Positions 1 through 7,600 of a DNA stretch of 58,531 nucleotides are shown here, one piece after another; position 1 is the stretch's first letter, and each line of letters opens with the position of its first letter. Position numbers and translations under genes: made by a program. This DNA is from Treponema sp. (GTDB taxonomy: Bacteria > Spirochaetota > Spirochaetia > Treponematales > Treponemataceae). The notes below the pieces were generated by a model. That model did no database searches and was not told where the DNA came from. It saw nothing but the letters and a program-made list of their open reading frames with translations. The stretch covers positions 1 to 58,531 of the forward strand of contig JAFPUF010000110.1 in the NCBI GenBank assembly GCA_017395545.1, in the 5' to 3' direction.

Positions 1-804
1 AAGGTAGCCGAAGTAGAGCCACTGAACGGCCTCTTTTGCGTTTTTAGCCGGCTGAGAAATGTCGAATCCGTAGATTTTTGCCATTTCTTTCATGCCGTTG
101 AGGGCTTTAATCTGCTCAGCAACTTCTTCGCGGAGGCGGATAACATCATCTGTCATAGTTCCATCGCCAATGTTAGCGAAATCAGCCTTTTTCTGAGCGA
201 TAAGGAAGTCAATTCCGTAAAGGGCAACGCGGCGGTAGTCACCTACGATTCGGCCTCGTCCGTATGTGTCAGGCAAACCTGTAAGGATGTGGGCTGAACG
301 GGCTTTATGAATCTCAGGAGTGTAAACATCAAAAACAGCCTGATTGTGTGTCTTGTGATATTCAGTGAAGATTTTGTGAAGCTCAGGATTTGGCTTGTAG
401 CCGTACATTTCGCAAGACTGCTCAGCCATTCGGATTCCACCGTAAGGCATGAAAGCTCTTTTAAGAGGCTTGTCAGTCTGAAGACCTACAACCTGCTCCA
501 AGTCCTTTAATTTCTCGTCGATGTAGCCGGCTCCGTGAGATGTAAGGCCTGTTACGACATCGGTATCCATGTCAAGAACGCCTGTTCTTTCTTTACCGTC
601 AAGACCAACTGATTTTTTGTTGTGCTCAGCCTTCTGGAGTTCCTGCAACTTGTCGAACAATTTGTTTGTTGCGTCTGTTGGACCTTCCAAGAATGACTGG
701 TCTCCGTCATAAGGTGTGTAGTTTTCCTGAATGAAGTCGCGAACATTGACTTCTTCCTTCCAGAGTCGTCCCGAAAATCCTTTCCAGGCTTCCTGTTCTG
801 CCAT
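1..804 (-). CDS. pflB: Pyruvate formate-lyase (formate C-acetyltransferase), N-terminal part
   Basis: Glycyl-radical enzyme that cleaves pyruvate plus CoA to acetyl-CoA and formate in the cytoplasm of fermenting cells. The 268 codons present begin [15 protein letters not shown] and contain the typical early PFL stretches ([53 protein letters not shown]). The catalytic Cys pair and the glycyl-radical loop would lie beyond the left edge. The start at 804 is supported by an AGGAG site about 8 bases upstream. The family is about 750 residues long, so roughly two thirds is missing. A formate channel gene (focA) is 37 kb away in this window, so the usual pfl-focA linkage is not present here. Confidence 0.95.
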   Translation of the reverse strand, partial: MAEQEAWKGFSGRLWKEEVNVRDFIQENYTPYDGDQSFLEGPTDATNKLFDKLQELQKAEHNKKSVGLDGKERTGVLDMDTDVVTGLTSHGAGYIDEKLKDLEQVVGLQTDKPLKRAFMPYGGIRMAEQSCEMYGYKPNPELHKIFTEYHKTHNQAVFDVYTPEIHKARSAHILTGLPDTYGRGRIVGDYRRVALYGIDFLIAQKKADFANIGDGTMTDDVIRLREEVAEQIKALNGMKEMAKIYGFDISQPAKNAKEAVQWLYFGYL

Positions 805-1155
805 AAAAAATCTCCTCTTAGGGCACTGCTTTTGCACTGTCCGTATAAAATTTTAAATTACAAGGAAGATAAAGCCTTAAAAAGCGTATGGAGACACCGA
901 AACACAAAATCCAAAAGTGAGGAAAGAGAAGTGAAAGGATGTGACCAAAATCGTTTTATTGGGGCTTGTATTTTCCAAGCAATGACGGCTGGCGAACCAG
1001 CCTAACAACTTTGTTGCAAATAATATATCGAAAAAGTTAGAGTTAGACAATAGAATTTAAGAAAATAGTGGTTAAAATGAAATGCACAAAAAAAACACGC
1101 TATAGATAGCGTGTTTTTTAGAGGAGTGTTTATGAATATTTTTAAATAATGTATT
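805..1155. other. Intergenic region upstream of pflB with stacked hairpins
   Basis: No gene is seen in these 351 bases. Read on the minus strand (towards pflB) there are three consecutive inverted repeats: an AACAA/TTGTT palindrome near 1005-1016, a perfect GGCTGG-TTCG-CCAGCC hairpin at 987-1002, and a GCTTG/CAAGC hairpin at 964-980. The repeated CAGTG units just before the pflB ribosome-binding site (about 823-840) could be an operator or leader element. The left part probably holds the pflB promoter (TATAC at about 843-848, not strong). A separate terminator for the small gene at 1156 occupies the right end. Confidence 0.5.
1088..1119 (-). terminator. Intrinsic terminator after the 72-residue gene
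   Basis: A 9-bp stem (ACACGCTAT at 1095-1103, ATAGCGTGT at 1106-1114) is flanked by an A-run on the left and a T-run on the right, so it can work in both directions. On the minus strand it lies about 40 bases after the stop codon of the gene ending at 1156. The loop as drawn is very short, so the top base pairs would open in the RNA. Confidence 0.75.
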
Positions 1156-1374
1156 TTATGCGTTTGCTACAAGGCGTTCAGCTTCAGAGATTTTTGTAAG
1201 GTAGCCTGTTCGGACGCAGCTTTCAAACAATGCCTTGCTGATGTAGTCTGTAGTGACATCATCATAACCGTCTTTGTCGCGGACGATACGAACGACATAG
1301 CCGTCATCCATTTCGCGGACAACAGTCATATAGTCTGAATTGCTTCCGATGCTTTTTAATGTGTAAGTTCCCAT
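1156..1374 (-). CDS. Small hypothetical protein, 72 aa
   Basis: I do not recognise a family. The protein starts MGTYTLKSIGSNSDYM, is soluble and mixed-charge, and has no signal peptide or membrane segment. Alternating charged and hydrophobic residues suggest a small beta-rich fold followed by a helical end (KALFESCVRTGYLTKISEAERL). The gene is real on three grounds: a good ribosome-binding site (AGGAG, 6 bases before the ATG), a terminator right after it, and a structured leader. It appears to be a monocistronic unit with neighbours on other strands or beyond terminators. Function unknown. Confidence 0.75.
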   Translation of the reverse strand: MGTYTLKSIGSNSDYMTVVREMDDGYVVRIVRDKDGYDDVTTDYISKALFESCVRTGYLTKISEAERLVANA

Positions 1375-1390
1375 AGTATTCTCCTGATAA

Positions 1391-1459
1391 GTCCTAAAAG
1401 GACAAACTTTTTAAGATTTCAACCGCAAAAGCGGTTTCCTTCGGGAATTATCTATTCCC
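1391..1459 (-). promoter_or_regulatory. Structured 5' leader of the 72-aa gene (three hairpins)
   Basis: Read towards the gene there are three stable hairpins in under 70 bases: GGGAAT/ATTCCC (1443-1459), AACCGC-TTTT-GCGGTT (1421-1436) and GTCCT/AGGAC (1391-1403). The last one sits just upstream of the AGGAG ribosome-binding site. No U-run follows any of them, so they are not simple terminators. This is compatible with a cis-regulatory or stability leader; it matches no riboswitch class that I can name. Confidence 0.45.
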
Positions 1460-1471
1460 CTCACATTTATA

Positions 1472-1489
1472 TTTTCGGTATACTGAAAA
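1472..1489. promoter_or_regulatory. 18-bp palindrome between divergent genes (possible operator)
   Basis: TTTTC(G)GTATAC(T)GAAAA is an inverted repeat with one non-complementary pair. It lies between the leader of the 72-aa gene (minus) and the TatD-like gene (plus). Its position fits a repressor operator shared by two divergent promoters, but no regulator is encoded nearby. Confidence 0.35.
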
Positions 1490-1522
1490 TAAAATTTAGA
1501 GTTTTTTAATATTTTGGCCAGT

Positions 1523-2305
1523 ATGAAACTCTTTTACTGCGATTCTCATATTCATCTTTCTCACTGTAAAAATTCCGGGTTTATAAATGGAGACGAGTAT
1601 TTCTGCGTTTCTTCCTGCCATACAAAGTCTGAATTTGAGTATACACAGAATCTGGCAGGAAACAATCAGAATAATCTGAATCATAATAATATTCTGTCAT
1701 CTTTTGGAATTCACCCGCAGATATTTTCTCAGAATTACAGCGTGCGGGATTTTTTTTCTGACCTGGAATTCTTAAAGAGCCTTCTTTTTGAAAACAAAAT
1801 TGCTGCAGTCGGGGAGTTCGGGTTTGATTTTTTTGCTCCTGAATTTAAGGCAACTTCCCAAAAGCAGGCTGAAGCCTTTGAAGAACAGATTCTGCTTTCT
1901 CAAAAGTACGGAAAACCTGTCATTCTTCATATCAGAAAAGCTGTCGAAAAGGTTTTTGCATATTCAAAAGAACTTAAAAAACTTCCGTCCGTTATATTTC
2001 ATTCATTTCCAGGAACGGTTATGGAAGCAAAATCAATTCTCAATCACGGGGTGAACGCTTATTTTTCTTTCGGAAAGCCGATTCTGAACGGTAAAAAATC
2101 AGCTCTTGAATGTGTAAAACTGCTTCCGCCGGATAATCTTCTTTTTGAGACGGACGCCCCTTATCAGACTTTAAAAAATGAAAAAGAGACTTTGCCTCTG
2201 GATATAAAAAGAGTTTATCAGAAGGCGGCAGAAATAAGGGAAAGTCAAATTGAAGAATTGAGCCCCCTGATTTTTGAAAATTTTAAAAAAGCCTTTTTGC
2301 TGTAG
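1523..2305 (+). CDS. TatD-family metal-dependent hydrolase
   Basis: Predicted cytoplasmic metal-dependent hydrolase of the amidohydrolase TIM-barrel superfamily; TatD relatives act as DNases or deaminase-like hydrolases. Visible family motifs are the N-terminal DSHIHLSHC (DxHxH metal site), GIHPQ, GEFGFDFF (the GExGLD position), PVILHIRKA, VIFHSFPGT, and the C-terminal LLFETDAPYQ aspartate. At 260 residues it is normal for the family, although the N-terminal region is divergent and cysteine-rich. I prefer the ATG at 1523; a TTG at 1514 in the same frame adds three residues, and neither has a clear ribosome-binding site. It converges on pbpC with only 16 bases between the stops. Confidence 0.8.
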   Translation: MKLFYCDSHIHLSHCKNSGFINGDEYFCVSSCHTKSEFEYTQNLAGNNQNNLNHNNILSSFGIHPQIFSQNYSVRDFFSDLEFLKSLLFENKIAAVGEFGFDFFAPEFKATSQKQAEAFEEQILLSQKYGKPVILHIRKAVEKVFAYSKELKKLPSVIFHSFPGTVMEAKSILNHGVNAYFSFGKPILNGKKSALECVKLLPPDNLLFETDAPYQTLKNEKETLPLDIKRVYQKAAEIRESQIEELSPLIFENFKKAFLL

Positions 2306-2321
2306 AAAAACTGTTTAATGC

Positions 2322-4691
2322 TTATTCTGTCTCAACGATTGAGATCCATACGCTGTCACTGCGGCCTTTCTGGTCTGAGACGGTGAGCTCATAGCGGCCC
2401 GGGTGCGGACTCCATTCAAGTGTTTTTCCGGGATTCGTACGCCCGATATAATCGCTTCCGCAGTACCATAAAAGCTCGCTCGTATCTGCGTCTGCTACGG
2501 CATAGAGAATCAGTTTGTTCCGTTTTTTGTCTGTTTTTCTGAAAACATAGTCTGTTCCTGTCATCGGAGAGACAATTTCCGGCGGAAATCCCTGTGATTT
2601 TGTATCAAATTTGAAGTTTTCAGGAGGATATTCCGGCGGTTTTAAGCGCGGAAGACCTGCCTGACTGAAAAGATTCTGAAGGTCACTCGGCCAGAATTCG
2701 CGGGAGACGGTTTTGATGTATGGCATTCCGCTTTCATCGGTCCTGTAGCCGGTGCGTGTGTCGATGTTGATTTTTCTGTGAATCTTACAGCTTGTGATTG
2801 GTGAGACTCCGGGAATGAACCAGCTCCATTCAGTCTGCTCGCATGCATCTGTCGGAAGAGCGCCTGAAACTGAGCATACTTTGACTTGAATAGCATTTTT
2901 CGGCGGAATTTCTTTTTTCATTCTTTCTTTTTCCGGCATTTGAGACAAAAGGGAGTATGCGATATTAAAAAGAAGCGGGGCTGCCATCGTACGGCCCAGA
3001 AAAGCGTTGTTTCCGTGTCCGTCAGCATTTCCGATCCATACGCAGAGAACATAGCGGTCAAAAATTCCTGCGCTCCAGCTGTCTTTGAAGCCGATTGAGG
3101 TTCCGGTTTTGTAAGCGACTTTTATTTCTTCAAGTTCTTTAGGTTTCTGCTGATAGGGAGGCGTGTTTTCCTCAAGCATTTTACGGACGATAAAACTGCT
3201 TTCTGCCGTAAGAAGACGTTTTCCGACGTCATTTTTTGAGGAGTGGAGTGATTTGACTTCTTTCTGGATTCCGTTGTTTGCAAGCGTTGCGTACATTTTT
3301 GCAAGCTCAAGCATGGTCACTTCGCAGGTTCCGAGGACGATTGAAAGTCCGTAGTGTTCCCGTTCTTTCATTTCTCCGACGCCAGATTCCGAAAGAAAAT
3401 CATATAAGTCCCGCTCTTTTAAGTCCCTGTTGAGCGCAATTGCTGGAATATTCCGGCTGTCTCCGAGAGCGAACCAGGCTTTTACCGGTCCCTTGAAAAT
3501 ACTTCCGTAGTTGTCCGGCGAGTATTCGTTGAAAGTGACAGGAGTGTCTTTGAGCATCGTGTCGTAGTGAATGAGTCCCTGTTCGAGAGCCAGCGCATAG
3601 ATGAAAGGCTTGAGGGTTGAGCCCGGGGAGCGGCGGGAGGTCGTGATGTTTACCTGTCCTTCGATTGCGTCGCTGTAATAGTCGGCAGAACCTGTGTTTG
3701 CCACAATTTCCATTGTTTTCCAGTCGAGCAGAAGAAAAGCTCCGTTTTCAACTCCAAAATGCCTGTTCTGGTGAAGGTAGGTTTTAAAAATCTCCTCACA
3801 GGTTGTCTGAATTTTAAGGTCGAGGGAGGTTCTGATAATTTTCTTTTGATTTTTGGAATTTACGTAAGGCGCACTTCCATCTGTTCCGTAATGAATCATT
3901 TCGCAGAAGTGCCGTGCTTCGTTCGGAAAACTACATTCACAGCTTATCTGCATGTCCATGAATGGTTCAAAAGCTGAGTCTTCCGGGTGTTTTGAAACCC
4001 AGCTTTCAAAGAGAATTTTCCGGGCATCGATTAGTTCCGTCGGGGTATGATTTCTTGAAGGTGCGCGTTTTGTTGGATTCTGTGGGAGAACTGCGAGCAT
4101 TATGTTCTCCGAAAGATTTAAGTCACGCACTGATTTTGAAAAATAATACCAGCTTGCGCTCTCAAATCCTTCTACATTGTAACCGCATGGAGCAAGATTC
4201 ACATAACACTCCAGAATCTGCTGTTTTGAATAGCAGAATTCAAGGAAAAGCGCGAGAGTAATCTGCCTGAGTTTTCCGAAAACTGATTTTGTGTAAAGAC
4301 CGTATTTTAGTTTTGCGGTCTGCATCGTGATTGTGGAGGCGCCCATCCTTCTCGACTTTTTTATGTAGGTCTCAATGCCGGCTTTGACTATTGCGACAGG
4401 GTTAATTCCTTTGTGTGAATAGAAATAGCGGTCTTCCTGAAGAAGAAGCGCTTCGATAAATGAAGGAGGATAGTCTGAGAGAGGCCTGAAAATGCGGTAT
4501 TTGTCATCTTCAGTGAGGAAAATCTGCAGAAGCTCGCCGTTTTTGTCTGAGTAGCAGGGAGAAAAGGAGATGCCTGAAAAAATGTCGCCCCTTGCTTTCT
4601 CATAGATTACCCGCCCCACAATCATAAAATGAAGTGAGGTGAGCAAAATTGAGAAAGTGAGAAGGGCGGCAATCTGCTTTTTTGAAAGCAA
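2322..4691 (-). CDS. pbpC: Penicillin-binding protein 1C (bifunctional murein synthase)
   Basis: Inner-membrane peptidoglycan glycosyltransferase/transpeptidase-like protein of 789 residues. In order it has one N-terminal membrane anchor (about 7-28), a GT51 glycosyltransferase domain (LLQEDRYFYSHKGI, GASTITMQ), a penicillin-binding domain with SxxK at S358-T-L-K361 and KTGTS from K528, and a C-terminal BiPBP_C domain of about 90 residues that defines the 1C subclass. The start is TTG, directly abutting the TAA of the macroglobulin gene, with GAGGG about 11 bases upstream inside that gene, so translation is probably coupled. Pairing of 1C-type PBPs with alpha-2-macroglobulin genes is well known from proteobacteria and is thought to link protease trapping with wall repair. 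Confidence 0.93.
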   Translation of the reverse strand: MLSKKQIAALLTFSILLTSLHFMIVGRVIYEKARGDIFSGISFSPCYSDKNGELLQIFLTEDDKYRIFRPLSDYPPSFIEALLLQEDRYFYSHKGINPVAIVKAGIETYIKKSRRMGASTITMQTAKLKYGLYTKSVFGKLRQITLALFLEFCYSKQQILECYVNLAPCGYNVEGFESASWYYFSKSVRDLNLSENIMLAVLPQNPTKRAPSRNHTPTELIDARKILFESWVSKHPEDSAFEPFMDMQISCECSFPNEARHFCEMIHYGTDGSAPYVNSKNQKKIIRTSLDLKIQTTCEEIFKTYLHQNRHFGVENGAFLLLDWKTMEIVANTGSADYYSDAIEGQVNITTSRRSPGSTLKPFIYALALEQGLIHYDTMLKDTPVTFNEYSPDNYGSIFKGPVKAWFALGDSRNIPAIALNRDLKERDLYDFLSESGVGEMKEREHYGLSIVLGTCEVTMLELAKMYATLANNGIQKEVKSLHSSKNDVGKRLLTAESSFIVRKMLEENTPPYQQKPKELEEIKVAYKTGTSIGFKDSWSAGIFDRYVLCVWIGNADGHGNNAFLGRTMAAPLLFNIAYSLLSQMPEKERMKKEIPPKNAIQVKVCSVSGALPTDACEQTEWSWFIPGVSPITSCKIHRKINIDTRTGYRTDESGMPYIKTVSREFWPSDLQNLFSQAGLPRLKPPEYPPENFKFDTKSQGFPPEIVSPMTGTDYVFRKTDKKRNKLILYAVADADTSELLWYCGSDYIGRTNPGKTLEWSPHPGRYELTVSDQKGRSDSVWISIVETE

Positions 4692-7600
4692 TTATTTCTT
4701 TCCCTCAACGACAAGAGGTTTCTGCGGAGAGAGAGCCGTTATGTCCTTGTTGTACATTGATTCTGCAAACATCGGCGGAACTGTGAAAGTTCCTGTACTG
4801 ATTGCTTTTGCCTTGTAGGTGAATGTATTAACTTTGTCGGTGACTGTACCGTAGATTACGACACGGTCTTCGCGGACATCAACATAGTCTGCTGTCCAGG
4901 TCTTGTTGTATTTATTCGAGCGGATTGATTCGATGTCGGCCTCGATAGAAGCAGCCTGAATGTCTACGAGAGCGATGTTTGAAAGAGAGCCTTTGAGCGA
5001 GCGGAATGAGATTTTTACTAGAACATCATCACCAACGCAGACTTTGTCGATTTTCTTTCCGTCGAGAGTGGTAAATTCTCTTGTAACCTCAAGACCGTCC
5101 TTGATTTCTTTTTCAGGAATCTTAGATTCGAAGCCTGCGATTAAGGTCTGGTAATAAATCGGCATTTTTGATTCCGTGCGGATTTCAATCTTTTCGGCTG
5201 CCTTAGAGAATACTCCCTTCAGAACCGGGCTTCCTGTGACCGTAATCTGCTTTTTCTCTTTTCCAGTGACTTCTGAGACTGTGTAAGCGTCTTCTTTTTC
5301 GACAGAAGAATAGCTTTCGAATGCGCGGATTGCAGCACATACAGAATATGTGTTGTAAGAAGCTGAATTGAGGTTCTCACAGAGATAGTCTACCTGAGTT
5401 GTCTTGATTTCGCCGAGTCTCTCAGGGAAATATGTAGAAATTACATCGATGTAAGTTGAGACATAGTGAAGTCCGTTGTGGAAGAGCCATGAAGAATCGA
5501 AGAATCTCTTGCGCTTGATTTTTGAGAGAATTGAGTTCGCCTGTTTTTCCTGTTTGAGCATTTTGTAGCTTGCGGCGAGGTAAAGTCCTGCGTAATCAAG
5601 TTCGCTGTAGTTCTTGCGGGTCAAATCTCCTTCGAGCTTTTCGAGGTAACTTGTCGTGACAATTTCGTTCTTTGTGAGAATATAGATTGCGTGTGCGCGG
5701 CTCATAATCGAAGTCTCTGAGTCGTCTGAAGCGCCGGCGATTCGTTTGACTGTGCCCATTACTTTATCAAAGAAACTTGACGGAACGAAGAAGCCGTGTT
5801 TCTTTGCATCTGTGAGGAATTCTGCGCAGTAGAGAGTGATGAAATTGCTCGGTGAACTTTTGTTGGTCCAGTAGCCGATATGACCGTTTGAAAGCTGGCG
5901 TGACTGAAGGATAGCGATTGTGGATGCGACCATATTTTCGGCATCTTTGTGTGTTTTTCCTCCGGCTTTTACGAAATCGTCGAAGAGATAAGGATATGCT
6001 TTACTTGTTACCTGCTCAGAACAGCCGTAAGGATAGTTCGCAAGGTAGAAATTCAAGCCGTCAAGGAAACTTGCCGGAATATTTGAGACTGAGAGGTCAC
6101 GTTTTGCAAATTCGTCGTAGAGGTCTCGTTTGACGTCGGCAGTGATTTCTTTTTTGTCGGTTTTGCCTGAGTCAATCCAGATCTGATACGGCATAGGTGG
6201 CCGGACGCTAATGGTTGATGAGAGGGTAGAACTTTCAGTTGAGTCAGAAGCGATGAATTTAAGTTCAGCTCCGCCAAGAACATTCTTTGCCTTAACCTTG
6301 AATGAGACTGTCTCTTCGCGGCCTTCTGGGATTGTAAGGGCAACAGATTTTTCTCCCTGAACTTCAAGATGTTCGCTCGGAAGAACTTTGAGGGTTACTT
6401 TGTTTTTTTCTCCGCTTCCACGGTGCGAGTTCGTGACTGTTACGCTGACATCGAATTCATCTCCAGGAGCCGCCGCAAGAGGAGCGTTCGGAGAGATTAC
6501 GAATGTGTTTCTTGCGACTGCGGATGACTGGGTTACACCGATAGTGTCTTTTGAAACTGCGACAGCAAGAATTCTGATTGTACCGTTGAAATAGTCAGGG
6601 ACATGGTATTTGACAGTACGTTTTTCACTTCCGGTTTCGATGATTCCAGACCAGAATGCGACCGGTGCGTTCTGCTTTCGCTTGAACGGGTTGAGGTTCT
6701 TTGAAAGCTCGTCCATTCCGGCACCACCACCCATTGCGCTCATCGTCTTTAAGATTTCGAATTCCGGAAGAACGAGATCAAGAATCTGTGATGTCTGAAC
6801 TTCGAGAGCCCTCTTTTTGAAGAAGAAAGAAAGCGGATTAGGGTTCTTGTATTTTGCAACCTGAAGGATTCCTTCATCGACTGCATAAATTACGATTTTT
6901 CCTTCGTCAGAAGAAGAGTAGGTGATTTCAAGATCTTCGCCGGATTTGATTTCGTCCTTGAAGTCAAGAGAAATTTTGTTGGTGCGGTTAGACTTGTCGA
7001 GAGTGAAAGGAATTGCCCCGTAACAGAAAGGACTCATGAAGATTTCTTCTGAAGACGGGTTTCTGGTGAACATTACGTTGATGTATGCGTTTCCTTCGAT
7101 TTCGCGTGGAATCTGGATTGTCTGAACGCTTGAGAGCTCGTTTGCCCTGAACCATTTGTATGAATAGACTTTGTCACGCTCAACGGTGATGAGACCGAAA
7201 CCTGTGTAAGGAGCCTTGATGAAGACTTTTGCAGTTTCTCCGCCGGCAAGGTCTGATTTTTCAAGCTTAAGCTCAAGTTCTGCCGTTCGTGTGAGGCTTC
7301 GGCTGGAATTTTTATCGCCGACAATCGTGTAGTTGATTGTGTTGAATACAAGTCCTTCTGAGTCAACGAGAGTGATTTTATATTCTCCCGCATTTTTAGA
7401 CGGTACAGAGAAATCTGTTCCGTTCTTTGAGATTGACAGTTTTCTGGATTCCAGAGGATAAGATTTTTTTACAGACTGGTACTTGAAAAGACCGTTCGGC
7501 TGTTTTACGAGCGTTGAGATGTACTTGATTTCTTCGATGTTGAGGGTTACATCCTTGAGGTCGATTTTCTTCAGATCCTGGTCGATTGCGATGAAAGTGA

